Origin: Nicotiana tabacum
Taxonomy: Eukaryota; Streptophyta; Magnoliopsida; Solanales; Solanaceae
Length of the DNA stretch: 64,000 nt
Assembly: GCF_000715075.1 (NCBI RefSeq)
Contig: NC_134087.1
Coordinates: forward strand, 107,547,161-107,611,160
Direction: 5' to 3'
The position numbers and the translations under genes are program-made. Under the pieces are notes generated by a model. It made no database searches. It saw nothing but the letters and a program-made list of their open reading frames with translations, and was not told the origin of the DNA. Of the stretch, positions 10,376-21,677 are shown in pieces (within the stretch, counting starts at the first letter, position 1; each line of letters begins with the position of its first letter).

Positions 10376-12887
10376 TGTTACAACCCATATCCACACACGT
10401 TAGTTCATGCCATATATTAGTTAACATAAATCCAAGAAGGAATTACCTTTGAGATGATAAGAAGTTAATCCTATTGGTCTTAAGTGATACAAGGGTGTAA
10501 AAGGGTGATTAACAAGTATTAGAAGTTAAACGAATCAAGGATGTGGTAACTCGTATTTTCAGGTAAACCTAGAGGTTCTTAATACACTCAAGGTCATGTA
10601 TTAAGGTGTTTGAATCATATAATATCCGTATCATAAGTCTTGAAGTCAAACGAGTTATGAAACAAAAGTCGACAAACGTTGTCGCAACTTAGGTTCATAA
10701 TTTTACTTAAATATTAGGTTAAATGTTTCTAAGCTTTTCTCCTAATTTACAAGGAATTACGGGGTGATCTACCCACCAAATTAAATATCTATGAGTCTAG
10801 TTTCCAACTCATTAAACCATTTGTCAATACGATCTCGGAGTATAGAGATATTCATATTTTTGCAAGCCTGCGCAGATTGGTAGATGACAAGTAGGTGCAT
10901 CACCTACTTGGCAAAATGATAGGACAAAATTAAAAGACCTAAGTCAGCTAAGAGAGGACTTTTAAGGGGTTATGAACTTAGTTATTTCATCCATATTTCA
11001 GACCCTCAAAACCAAAGTTAACCCCTGCAACTCCTTCCCAAAAATCCCACACAAACCCTAATCGATTTTCCCTCTCTTTGAAGTTCTATTTGAAGGTAAA
11101 ACCTAGAGTTTGAAGAACCAAGGGAAGGGCTGAGTTATCCAACAAGTAAGGTAAGTTATTGTCATATTTCATACATTTTTCTCTGCTGTGAATTCATGGT
11201 AATTCGTTCTATACATGTAAGAACTCACGGGACGGTGATCGGAAGCCGTGAGTTCGAGTTATTCACTTGTAGCGGACTGTTTTGTGTTGCTATTGGGCTG
11301 CGTGTTTTACTACTATTTTGTGGAGTTTTGGAGGTGGAAGGGTGTGGAGGAACACCATATATATGTAGGGTTGTGGTCTGATAGTGATTAGTAACATTTT
11401 CGGGTCGTTTGACACGACTACGGTGGTCGTCGTATGTATGATGTAATTAGGTTGTGCGTGGACTGTTTTGGGAGGCTCAATATGTTTATTATTGATGTTG
11501 TTTGGGCTGTTTGGTGATTGTTTTGAATGGTTTGAAGTCATATATATAGGGGAGGTGCTGTCCGTTTCAACGTAAAATAGGTTGTGGTCGATACATAATA
11601 GTTATGACGCTTAAATGATCACGATAGTATCGTTTCTCTTATTGTAGACTAAGGAGTTGTGACAATTACATAGCTTGTGATTGGGGCAGTATATACAAGG
11701 TATGTGAGTCTATCTCTTTTCTTTTTTTGCGCGACTCCGATTGTACATAATGTAATGAACGAGTTTCCAAAGATACTCTACTCTTAGAAGCTAGCAATAC
11801 TTACATTGCTTTCCCTCTTATGGAATGATTGATGTTAATGTTGCTTCTCTTATTCTTATGTTATCAATGTTGTTGGTACTTCCTGACTCTTATAAGGTTC
11901 GTAATGAAGAGTTGGTCCTAATAACGTGTACAAAGGATACCGACCTTACGTCACTCCGAAAGGTTTAGAATGTGATTCCATGAGTCGAGCATGCATTATA
12001 TATATGTATCTATTTTACTATATCGAGCCACGCTATAGTCGGCCGGGTACGGCACATATTGTGCAACCACTGATCAGTTGGGTTTTACCGAGCTCCACGT
12101 GGCTGGGTACGATTCTACCGAGCCTTATGGCGGCCGGGTACATTTTTACCAAGCCTATTATGGCTGGGTATGATATGATGATGATGATGCCCACAGAGGC
12201 GTATGTTTTTAAAGTTTATGTATCCATACATATGTATCATGCATTTCATGTCAGTAGCCCTCAGAGGTACTCAGATATTCCAGGTTGTATATTTTCTATC
12301 CCTGCTTACATTATTGTTCGTATTTATGGTTCCCTACCTTACATACTCAGTACTTTATTCGTACTGACGCCCTTTTGTTTGTGGACGCTGCATGTCGTGC
12401 TGCAGGCCCTAATAGACAGGCAGGTGCAGCTCCCCCACCACAGTAGGTTGTCCAGTTCAGCAGTGATTGGCGAGATCCCTTCTTCGGACTTGCCGTGGTC
12501 TTGGTATGCATTTTTGTTATAGATATTATAGGTATGTCGGGACCCTGTTCCGACTATGTTGCAGCACTTATGTTCATTTAGAGGCTCATAGACAAGTGTC
12601 GACTCATATATAGTTTGGTATGCCTTGTCGGCTGGTTTTTGTTGTATAGTCTTTCATGGTAGCATGGTAGCTCGTACCTTATATGTAGTTTCTTGATTGT
12701 CTGGTCATCCCCTGCTATGTATGTTCATGCCATCATATTTTATTGTTGGTTGTCCATGATCCAGGTCTACCATTTATATTGATCTCGTCAACCCTAAAAG
12801 ATACAAAAAAGGTTAGATAAAATGTACGTTGGTGCTCGGCAAGTATGGTCGGGTGCTAGTCATGGCCCTCCAGTTTGGGTGGTGACA
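10376..12887 (+). mobile_element. Tekay-1 3' LTR
   Basis: 2,512 bp, TGTTACAACCC...GTGACA, with canonical TG/CA ends. It repeats the 5' LTR including the hairpin (10888-10910), TATA candidate (11541-11548) and GC-rich subrepeats (12021-12170). It lacks the 12-bp duplication seen in the 5' copy. An open stretch of 198 codons at 11926-12522 has no known homologue and is not called a gene. Confidence 0.92.
12021..12170 (+). repeat. Four GC-rich quasi-palindromic subrepeats in Tekay-1 3' LTR
   Basis: Counterpart of the array at 4265-4414. The first unit here begins TATCGAGCC and the second and fourth carry GGCTGGGTA, so they have diverged since insertion, mainly by C/T and G/A changes. Confidence 0.78.
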
Positions 12888-13507
12888 GGTTTGAACCTAG
12901 ATTTTCCCTTCTCGATTGGTTCATGCTCGTACTTGTTCCGTTTGCTTTCTCAGTTTTTCCTTTCAAATTTTTGAATGTTGTTTTCTGATTTTGTTTAGAT
13001 TATTCACTCGCCATGCTTATTTGTTATTTATGACATTTAAGTTTTCTGATTTTTCTAGTCGTATAATTAGTTTAATCAGATGTTGTTATTTCTAACTCAT
13101 TGTTTAGTTTAAAGGAAATCAGTCATTTAGTTTAGATTTTGGTTTTGAAATCACTTAATTGGTTTCTTCTACTTCTCATGAATTACCAAATGGATTTCTC
13201 ATTGGTTTTGGGCCTTGGGGTCATTTCTGACTCATTTTTAAAGAAAGCCCGTTCGTCGTGGTTTGAGTCTTGGGTCAGACTTGACCCATGTGGCATGCTG
13301 AAGTAATTGGAAGGAGTTTAAAGGGTAGTTTAGGAATTTAGTTAAGGGGAATTTTGCTGAAACTGCCTGAGAAGCTTCCTAGAAGCTGCATGATATACTT
13401 ACTTGACCAACAAGTCAGTAAATGAAGGACTAAGCAGCAAAAAGGAAAATTAGAAAAAGGACTAAAATGAAAAAACTGAACCCTTAAGGCTGCCCTAGTA
13501 ACTTGCC

Positions 13508-13515
13508 TATAAAGG
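13508..13515 (+). promoter_or_regulatory. Candidate TATA box of the solo LTR
   Basis: TATAAAGG in CCTATAAAGGCATAG. It corresponds in context to TATAAATAGAGGGG in the Ogre LTR at 58343. Confidence 0.5.
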
Positions 13516-15361
13516 CATAGTTACTTGGGGTTCCATGGAGATTTTTTTTTAGATTTCGAGAGGGGAAAAAATTCTGAAAACAACTAAACGACTGAAACTT
13601 TTTTGTAGAAAACACTGTTTCATTGGGCTTTAGTTTTGAAATTTGAAATCCTCTTCTTTCTGAATCGATTTCTTGATCATTTGAACTTAGAAATGGTTTG
13701 AGACTTAGTCATTGAGGTTGGTTTAGAGGTCTGTTGGTTAGACTGTGCATTTGAAACTGATTTCTGGGCTGCAGTACTTTATTTTCTGGGTTTGAAATTG
13801 CTTTACGGGTTTGCTCTTTGTTACTGGACCTGCTGCTGATTCCCTGTTGTTTCTTGCTGATTCTTCACCCTTTTATTTTGTCTTTTGTTCATCACCAGGT
13901 ATTTCCTCAAACCATTGTCAACGAGTGACTAAGAACATGTATTCCGAATCGAGGCCTGATTGAATGAAAGCTGTTTTGGATTTCACTACATTCATTTCCT
14001 CTATTTCGTTAATGCTCTGTAATAGGTCCTAAACCACACATGTTGTCTTAGTTATATCATACCTTTAATGTGCTATACAAGTGAATATGTGCTCTTAAGA
14101 GTTTTGGGTGTTAATTAATTCTCTAGATTTTGTTACTTTTGGTATTGAAAAGTTAGTTAGCTTAAAATCTTGTGTTATGTTTGTAAGTTTAGTTAAGTGT
14201 GAATATTCGTTAATCTAAAGTCCAGCATGCATCCTCGGTAGTAATTCAAGTTTTCCTGATGTATTAGTTGTTGGGTAGTGATGAGATTCATCAGCTTGTG
14301 TTAAGTGCAGGGGTTTGTCTTGCTTTAGCGTAGACTCGATCTTGAGTCCGAAACCATCAGTTTTGTTCGCTGCAGTGTTGGGTTTCTAGAGCCTTGAATT
14401 CTGAAGTCACTTGCAGGGGAATAAGGCATGTTGTTGTTGTCTGGGCTCGTTTTTTAGCCCAGCAGGGCATTCTTTAGCTACTGGATTGTCTTGGTAGCAG
14501 ATTTGACTCAAGGATGCATGAAAGATAAAATTAAAAATTTATCTAGTTGATTTGTGTTAAATGGTTAAAATTCAGAAGTAAAAATGTCAGTTCAACTTCA
14601 CGTTTCATATAGTTATTGATTAGTTGGTATTTAATTCATTTTGTACAATTGTTGGTTCTAAAGTTCGGGCTTAAAGCAGGCCCAATTAATGGACATTTAA
14701 TCCCCGATTCAATAGCATGTTCAGTGTCCTTGGACGTCCATTCCTCACTGAGAATTGGGCTTATTTGGGCCCAAGCCTGAAGGCATTTTGAATGAGTTCA
14801 TGTAGTTGCTATTTGCTTGAGCAATTTTTCTTTAAGATTAATTAGTTTAAATACTATGCCTATCAGTTAACAAGTAAGGCCGAATTTTTTTTAGTTAAAA
14901 ATAATTAGAATTCTATTAAGCCTTTCTCAATTATTTAGACTCCTAAAATCGGGTTTGAGGTGTGTTGTGCCAAATAAAATCTCAAAATGCACAACCCTCA
15001 TTTCATTTAATTTTAATCCTTAGAATTTGAGGCGTGCTATTTAGCAAATTTTCATGGCCCTCGCAAAGTTAACAATGCTAGCTGCTTTAGCCGCGTGATT
15101 TTAATAACATTACCTTCCTAAACTCGGGTGTGCATTTTATGTGACCCAAATCCAAATCTCAACAACGTTAAATAAAATGTGTCGTAGATCGCGGGTGCAT
15201 TTCATGTGGCGTGGTTCAAAGACGTGTTTTAGATAACGTTGAATCTTTCTAATTAATTAAAAGTGGTTAATAATTTAAAATTATACCATAGGCTAAAACA
15301 TGTTTTAAAATCAGATAATAGGCTAATTATGATAGTTTAAGCGACCGTGCTAGAAGAACGG

Positions 15362-15394
15362 AATCCCGGGGTGCCTAACACCTTCCCTCGGGTT
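15362..15394 (+). other. U5 hairpin with conserved loop, solo LTR
   Basis: Loop TGCCTAACACCTT at 15372-15384. The stem pairs 15368-15371 with 15385-15388 (one G-T wobble) and CCC 15365-15367 with GGG 15390-15392, with one bulged C (15389). An outer AA/TT pair is possible with T15364 bulged. Confidence 0.6.
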
Positions 15395-15625
15395 AACAAA
15401 ATTCCTTATTCAGAATTTCTGGTTCGCAGACTTCAAAAGGAAAGTCGAATTTTTCCTCGATTTGGGATTTAAAAAAATAAACCGGTGAGTTGGGACACCA
15501 AATAAACTATCCTAAGTGGCGACTCTGAATAAAAATAAATAAATAATCCAATTTCGAATAATGTCACTTAAATTGGAAAAACTCTCTTGTACTACCTTTG
15601 GGTATTGTAAAAAAGAGGTGTGACA

Positions 15626-16920
15626 ATATAGATAATATGCCTATAGGACTTCCTGCAATTTGCATGTGCATCTGTCATTAGGCAAACCTGTTTATAGGAG
15701 TTAAATAACTAACTGCATATAGATAACTTGCCTATAGGATTTCTGCATATCAATAACAATGTTTTTAAAGTCAACAACGCCTAGAAAGCATGCCTATAGG
15801 AATTAACAACCTAGTATGAAACGTTTTCGTTCACCTATAAGTCTAAAATCGGCAATATCATTGTCCAACATCTGCAGAATCTTTTGTCAAAACTTGTCTT
15901 CCCTGAATAACTGACGGCCTCTTCTAAAATCAGTACACTTCATCTTTTCTGAAACCAGTAGATATCATGCCTATAGTTTTCGTCTAACGCTTAGGCAAGC
16001 CTTAGGATAAAAAGTTATGACTGCACCAGTTTTTTTTGTTAATTACAACCAGATGGCAGGTCTAATTCGAACTTCTTATCTGAAAATATGTGATAAATCA
16101 GCCTACTTTCCCCTTTTAAGTTTTAATCAGACCCTAATCAGTACATGCAAGACATGCTAAACTAGATGCTTTTCTTTGATTTAAGGAGGTCTGTTTGAGC
16201 AGTATCTGCTTATGTGCTTGCCCCATACTTGTTATACGTGCTTTTGTTTGTTGCCTTAGTAGTTTTACCTTTTGAAACCATAAATAAGCCAACTTTTCCA
16301 CCTTTATAGGATTAGTAGTCCCAAGTACCTCCGGGGCTGATAGGATTGGGGCGGGTAATAGCATACAATAAGTAAACGAGACTATTCCGCGCTTTAACAC
16401 TTTAACGGGGTGGGAAAGGGTAGATATGGATGTGATGACCACGCGATAATGTCACGTGTAACCCCTCGTCGAGGAGCGATTACTGGACATTGTGTGGGGT
16501 GATCCATATTATTTATAAACCTAGGACCCCCCTTCCCTTTACTTGTTTATTTTGTTGTTTACCTTCCAAATTTTTAAACCGTTTCTCTCAAATTTCAGCT
16601 TGCCTTTTACTTCTTTTAATTTTATCTATTTGCAACCATTTTGTGAAAACCCCCTCATATTTGAAACTCTTATTTGCGTACTTAAAGTCACAATTATAGA
16701 ATGGCTGGGAACCACATTAGTAGATCCTGAGGGGTGCCTAACACCTTCCCTTCGGGATAATTTCAAGCCCTTACCCGATCTCTGGTTTTCCTAAATCAAA
16801 CTCTTTTTAGTGTCCTAATGCACTTTAATCATTAGGTGGCGACTCTTCTCTTTTAATACCTATTAAAAGAGTTGTCAATGTCATAAACACTATTTCGCGA
16901 GGAAAAAAGGGGGCGCGACA
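15626..16920 (+). mobile_element. LTR B, right fragment (3' end)
   Basis: Starts with ATATA, the right-hand duplication of the solo LTR, and resumes the CCTATAGG/TTCTGCAT repeats until about 15800. A TATA-like TATAAAC lies at 16514-16520. The 3' block has the hairpin (16724-16758), TTACCCGATCTCTGGT (16771-16786), TGGCGACTCT (16837-16846) and a terminal GGGGGCGCGACA ending at 16920. No primer site follows, so this is a 3' or solo LTR. ATGCC (16921-16925) is the expected duplication but its partner is upstream of the window. No gene inside. Confidence 0.7.
16724..16758 (+). other. U5 hairpin with conserved loop, LTR B
   Basis: Eleven contiguous pairs (16724-16734 with 16748-16758; two wobbles) around loop TGCCTAACACCTT 16735-16747. 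The stem sequence is unrelated to those of LTR A and the Ogre LTR. Confidence 0.7.
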
Positions 16921-17680
16921 ATGCCCTCGACCAACTCCTTGAGTCGAGGGACTGCATTCGGGACCCGAGCGATAACTGCACCACCACAAAGCACAGATAA
17001 GAAGGAAGGAGAAAAGTGTCAAATAAAATTTTGAAAATGAAATTCTACTTACGTGATATATTCCACTTCTCGATGAACAACATGCACTCAGCTGGGATCA
17101 AGTCCGAAGTCCTCACTCGGACAAAACGGCCTAGCCAGCCTCTATCTCATTCTTCATTAATACTCGAGAATGGGGCTTTACTAGCCCGACACGCGAGCTT
17201 GATCAGTCCCTTCCGGAAGATTTGGGGACTGTATAAGCACATGAGGTGGTTGATGGTGAACGAGCATCCATTGATCTTGCTCACAAAGAACCAAAGAAGG
17301 ATCACTATCCTCCAGAATGAAGGGTGAATTTAATCGAGGCATACCTCATATCTTTTGCAGAAGTCGATGATGACCGGATCCAATGGGCCCACTATAAAGG
17401 GATAGTGTCCCTCGACGTGGGTGGTGATATCTTCATCGAGTCTGGGAACCACCACATGCTTGTCAACCGAATTGCAATCTATTTTTACCGTGGGAAGGAA
17501 TTCTTCAGTGATCAAGCATATGTATCTCGAGACTTCCTCACATCGACCTTGTACGGGGGAAGGTTTTTCAAACTTGAAATCGGTGGTTACCGAGCATCCT
17601 CCAGGGATGAACATTTTCAATGGGGGTTCCAATATTGGTTCCTCAACATTAGTATGCAAATCTCCTCGGTAGCCGGCCAC
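16921..17680 (-). pseudogene. Antisense ORF (aORF) of a Tat/Retand-like element, with one intron, interrupted by LTR B
   Basis: Read on the minus strand, the frame opens at ATG 17680 and contains recognisable blocks of the extra protein found in many Solanaceae Tat-type elements as I know them (CEEVSRYICLITEEFLP, DKHVVVPRLDEDITTHVEG, GPLDPVIIDFCKRYEVCL). TAA at 17330-17332, a frameshift just after it and a TGA further on break it. The second half continues to 17053 (IVILLWFFVSKI, DRGWLGRFVRVRTSDLIPAE). A 77-bp intron fits 17052-16976: GTAAGT donor, GGTGCAG acceptor. Beyond it, AVPRLKELVEG reads open until LTR B at 16920. The function of these extra ORFs is unknown. Tat elements are known for antisense ORFs between pol and the 3' LTR, and the plus-oriented LTR on the right agrees. 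Confidence 0.72.
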
Positions 17681-17969
17681 GAGGTAGAAGGAGTTTATTT
17701 TTAGGGAACTGTTTTTGAAGTCTTCGCAATTTTATTTGGAAATAGAGGGAAAATGAGGAAAAAGAGGAAGTTAAAGGAGTACACTTGATGGTTTGGGATG
17801 AAGACGAATAAAAGTTCTTACAAAGGATCTCAAAAAACCAGATATAAGTGCAAGAAAGTATTGAGATTTCTAAGGCACAAGGGTAGAAGGGTTGGATGTA
17901 AAGTTGGAACGAACAAAAGAAGAGGTATTTACAATATTTCAGCGGCGGTTCAGATCCATGAATTGTCAA
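17681..17969 (-). other. Leader region of the antisense ORF
   Basis: Purine-rich on the plus strand (pyrimidine-rich in the sense of the aORF), no conserved coding. It would be the 5' untranslated part of an antisense transcript starting in or near the 3' LTR. No clear promoter can be chosen. Confidence 0.4.
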
Positions 17970-18750
17970 CCGGCGGCTGACATGAATTTAATGCCATTAA
18001 GACTTGACTAACGAGACATTTTGTTTGTTTTATCGTTTCTGTCGCGGGATATCAAAGTAAGAATTGGAAGATCATGTCGTTTCTCGTTGTCTACTCTCCA
18101 AAAAATGAGGAGACTATTTGGATATGGTCGAAATCGAGATCGCCTACGACATGGTAGGTCAGGCTCGAAACGTGGCAATGAAGGACTGAAGATCGACCCC
18201 AAGTCCCACTAGGCCAGAACCCGGGTTGAGAATGCCCGCCTTCGAGGATATCGAGTCCGTGATCCCGGAATCGGCCGTAGCCCAGAACGAGATCGAAGAA
18301 ACATTAATAGCATAGCCAACGGAAGACCGAAATATTCATGACCGGTCGAATATTACGGCGGGAATCTCGGCACATATCAATAAGAAACCGGCAATCAGCA
18401 AATTAAGAGATTTTTTATCTTTTATAGAATTGTACCTAAAGTAGGACCCCTCTACTATATAAAGGGGGGCTGATAATTCTTTTGACATATTGTAACATGC
18501 AGTCCAAAGCATTACATTATTATTTCTCTATTTAAGCTCTTATTTTTCTGTATCTTGATATCGATCGAAATGCATCCAATTCGAGTGTGACTGACCTTTC
18601 AAGATTGTAACTGTTCAATTCGTATGGTTTGAATTTACTTTATCATTGTTTATTTCAATTGCAACATAATTTATCGCTTGTGTCAAGTTAATCCACATAT
18701 CCTTAAAATTACTTACAAATTCAATTGTTATCCAATTTTGAGGATAAACA
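17970..18750 (+). mobile_element. 3' LTR of the Tat/Retand-like element
   Basis: The right end is set by GAGGATAAACA (18740-18750), the usual end of this LTR type, after which no primer site follows. A strong TATA box (18456-18463) and a pyrimidine-rich U5 with TTCAATTGCAAC are present. The left end could not be fixed and 17970 is an estimate. The LTR appears to sit in a copia LTR remnant. Confidence 0.6.
18456..18463 (+). promoter_or_regulatory. TATA box of the Tat/Retand-like LTR
   Basis: TATATAAA followed by GGGGGG, about 290 bp from the LTR end, the usual plant LTR promoter layout. Confidence 0.7.
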
Positions 18751-18975
18751 AATATAAAGATTTATTATGAGGAGGTGTTGTTCCTACCTACAAAGAAGAA
18801 AGAAAATACAAAAAAAATCATTATAAATAGCTAAAATTTCGAAAAACTAGACTCTTATTTTATCTCAACTAAACAACTAAACAAACTCCAATTCCATCTG
18901 AACTGAACTACTAAATTTAAGGACTAAATTTTAAATTTATTTAAAAAATAAAATAACAGTAACTATCTCAAAACT
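18751..18975 (-). mobile_element. Ty1/copia 3' LTR remnant
   Basis: On the minus strand the RNase H frame ends in a purine-rich AAGGAGGAGAG followed by TGAAGTTTTGAGATAG, the expected polypurine tract and LTR start. The LTR is cut at 18751 by the Tat-like LTR. AT-rich, no ORF. Confidence 0.5.
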
Positions 18976-19461
18976 TCAACTCTCCTCCTTGAGATATTTG
19001 CTGATAACTCCAAGTTGCTCTCGAGAGTTCCAATTTGAATTTGGGAAGAGTTTTAGTAAATATATCAGCAATTTGATCCTTAGAACAACAATGAATGAGC
19101 TTAATTTCCTAGGTTTTCTCAACTTGTCTGGCATGAAACTTGACAAGGATATGCTTTGTTTCCCATACTGCACTCGATTTTCTGCAACTGCAATTGCTGA
19201 TTTGATATCACACTTGATCTTAGTTATAATTTGTAGTTCCATTCCTAGATTTTTCAGAATTTTTCTTAACCAAATAGCCTGATTTGCTTCTATAGCTGCT
19301 GCAACATACTCTTCCTCTGCAATGAATAGTGCCAATATTTCTTGCTTCCTCGAATTCCATGAAAACACACCAGATGCCAAGGAGAAAGTGTAGCCAGTAG
19401 TGCTCTTAATATCATCGATATTTCCAGCACGATATTTATCAACAAAAGCAAAGCAAATCAC
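18976..19461 (-). pseudogene. pol: Ty1/copia pol fragment: RNase H domain
   Basis: 161 codons on the minus strand show the copia RNase H signature in order: a degraded first block (AGNIDDIKSTTGYTFSL), FSWNSRKQEILAL, the glutamate block AEEEYVAA, and QAIWLRKILKNLGM. The C-terminal part has lost its frame (the usual DIFTK region reads differently). All upstream domains (gag, integrase, RT) are missing; sequence to the right belongs to another element. The copy is a remnant with no function. Confidence 0.85.
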
Positions 19462-19920
19462 CTTTTAGACATCGAAATTTTAATGAATCAAGCAAAATCC
19501 TAAATTAAAGGACTATAAAATGACTGTTGAAATTTTAGGAGTCTGTTAGGATTAATTGGAGGCTACTCTACCGAAACCCTTTGTCACTCCCATTAAAAAG
19601 GGTTACATATTCCCTTAAAAAAACATCTCAAAAATTGAGATCATCTTGAAAAGTCCATAAGTTCATGGGATATTCACAAAGAAAATAAGATGCGGCCGGA
19701 TAGACATAATTCTATGGAGATCAAATACATCCCATGAAAGTTTGCATCATCCCACGTTCGAGAAACACGCTGCTCCAGTCCTCGAATCACGGAGATAATC
19801 AGGAGAGATGAATCAAGGGAGAAACAAAAATTTACTCACAATTGATTAATAAAAATATTTTTCTCTTATTTTGTGATTACTGTTAATTATTCATATCTCG
19901 AAAATTTATTGCGAATAAAT
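19462..19920 (+). mobile_element. 5' LTR end of a Ty3/gypsy element (element G)
   Basis: Lies directly upstream of a primer-site-like TGGCACACCTAGTGGACC and a gag start, so it must be a 5' LTR. The LTR start is not identifiable; TGTTAGGATTAATTGG near 19552 is one candidate. No ORF. Confidence 0.5.
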
Positions 19921-19938
19921 TGGCACACCTAGTGGACC
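19921..19938 (+). other. Primer-binding site of element G
   Basis: TGGCACACCTAGTGGACC resembles the TGGCACGCCCAGTGGGAC leader motif I associate with Solanaceae Ty3/gypsy elements. The differences are mostly G-to-A and C-to-T. The matching tRNA is not assigned. Confidence 0.5.
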
Positions 19939-19990
19939 ATCTCTGCCTCTTATCTCAACTTTTCAATCACCAAAGTTCAAGAATATCGAA

Positions 19991-20183
19991 ATGGCTTCAC
20001 AGAAGACCAACTCCATATCAACTTCCACTAAGGCCGCTAATTCCAAGTTCTATGCTGATGCGGAGAGCATACTCGATGTTACCTTTGGAAGATTTAGGCC
20101 AGTTACAAAGGGCAAAACAAACTCTTTAGGACAATAAACACTCCAAGTGTCGTCCGCATCAACCTCTATTTTTGGATCTTCAC
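19991..20183 (+). pseudogene. gag: Element G gag, N-terminal part, split by the Athila-like insertion
   Basis: ATG at 19991 opens MASQKTNSISTSTKAA..., followed by YADAESILDVTFGRFRPVTKG, a pattern typical of this gag family. TAA lies at 20129-20131 (one C-to-T change from CAA). The frame then reads to STSIFGSS, where the Athila-like LTR begins at 20184. The same frame resumes at 25869, so the two pieces were one gene before insertion. Confidence 0.7.
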
Positions 20184-21665
20184 TGGTAGGCTAAAACCCC
20201 GTATTTTAGCCGTAATTTACACTCTAATTACTGTATTTTACGTGTGTTTGAGCTTAAATGATGGTGATTTGCACTTATTACATATTTTATGCCTTGCAGG
20301 AAATGATTCTGAGTTAAAAAGATAAATTGGAGCTAAATCGAATAATTTGGAGCTTTGAAACCGGAGTAAAAGATAAAGAATTAAATCGGGATCGTATCCA
20401 GCACTCGTGGACCGGCGTTGCATACGAAATTTGGAAGAAAGTGCATGGGTTGGAGCAAAATGTACTAGCATAAGGCATGATATTAAGCGTCACATTAGTA
20501 CAAACGTTCGTAAGTTTGAGAAGTTCAAAGACTTAGAGTTTTAGGCCTAACAGAAAAATACAATAATGCGACACAGGTCGCGTTGCATAGTGCGACACAT
20601 TAGTACAATAGTCTGTTAGATAAGCAGAGTTCAGAGAGTTTGCAACTGAGTAAATTACACTAATGTGATGTATAGTACGACACATGGTGCGACGCATGAT
20701 GTGTAAAATGTTTGCAGGTTTTCCCATTTCGACTCAAAGAGGGTAGTTTCATCCGGTTTCATTCCTACTTGGTATAAATACACTGGAAACATATTTTCTG
20801 AAGGGACTTTTGACCTACAGAATATTAGAAGAGCATTGGAGTCTCAAAGCACAAGGATTCATCATTCTTTCCTCAACCCAACACTTGAGTTTAAATTGAA
20901 TTCATATTTTTTTATTATTCACCTTAATTTGTGATGAATTTCTCCATGAATATGGAGTAGTTTACCTTAGGGTTTGACAGATATAATGTTTTGATTGATA
21001 TTTATGGATTTTAACTCTAGTTCTTTGCTTGAATTCGTTTTTGGAGCTTTGAATTGATTGCAACTTTATTCACTAGTTTATTTAATCGAAAGAGGAATAT
21101 TTTGGTGATTATATTTGCATTATTTTGTTTGGTTTAATTCAGTAATTCTTTTAAGTAATTGAAAGAGCTTGTTGAATTGTTGATTAAATCAAGTTAGGAG
21201 AATATTTGAGAGACATTTTCCTGACTACTAATCCATTAGCGCATGCTTGAATATGTTTAAAGTGCTTATATTAATTCACCTCGTAGAGTTAAGCGTTAAT
21301 CAAGAGAGAAGTCTTGACTACACATTTGAAGTATCATCGAGTGAATTCGTGAGAATCATTAGAACTCTAGAGTGAATTGAATTAGAGTTAGATCCCAAAT
21401 AGCTATCTTGCACCTATCCTATCATGACCCTTATTTCTCCCAATAATATTTCAGTGTTGTCCAACACTTTTGTGATCAAATTGTTAATTGTTTTTAGTTT
21501 TATAGTTAATTTTAGTTATTAACCATCCCAACAAAGTATTAATCATCATGAATAGCGTTAAGCTAGAAATTACTTAAGCATCATTTAAATCCAATCAAAG
21601 TAGAGACGATAATTAAATTATACTATCTTGGGCTAGCGAGCATCAATTTCCTATTATGTTTTGCA
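20184..21665 (+). mobile_element. 5' LTR of the Athila-like element
   Basis: Starts TGGTAGGCTAAAACC, aligned with TGCAGGCTAGAAACC of the 3' LTR, and ends GTTTTGCA. It contains short CpG-bearing repeats GTGCGACACAT/GTGCGACGCAT at 20560-20705. End coordinates are good to a few bases. Confidence 0.75.
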
Positions 21666-21677
21666 CTCTTGAAATTT

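Larger units (their letters stand above)
2608..12887 (+). mobile_element. Tekay-1: structurally complete Del/Tekay chromovirus (Ty3/gypsy), nested in the Ogre solo LTR
   Basis: 10,280 bp flanked by a perfect GGTTT duplication (2603-2607 and 12888-12892). Order: 5' LTR 2608-5133, tRNA-Met-type primer site 5138-5150, gag, protease, reverse transcriptase, RNase H, integrase with C-terminal chromodomain, polypurine tract 10362-10375, 3' LTR 10376-12887. Long LTRs, tRNA-Met priming and this gene order are typical of Tekay. Every coding domain is present, but stops and frameshifts break them, so the copy is dead. A hand comparison of the first ~600 bp of the two LTRs gives about 16 differences. Confidence 0.93.
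12888..15625 (+). mobile_element. Ogre-type solo LTR, right part
   Basis: Begins with the GGTTT duplication copy (12888-12892) and continues the LTR interrupted at 2607. Without Tekay-1 and one duplication copy the LTR is about 4.09 kb, close to the 4.33-kb Ogre 5' LTR at 56139. A TATA-like TATAAAGG is at 13508-13515. Imperfect repeats built on CGGGTG(TG)CATTT lie at about 15005-15240. The 3' end carries the hairpin (15362-15394), TTATTCAGAATTTCTGGT (15406-15423), TGGCGACTCT (15517-15526) and terminal GAGGTGTGACA. ATATA duplications flank the LTR and no internal region is present, so it is a solo LTR. Confidence 0.85.

Noticed and set aside
16924..16950. CCCTCGAC...GTCGAGGG inverted repeat just after LTR B
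   Set aside because: Lies in the second exon of the antisense ORF and is only 8 bp; probably chance.
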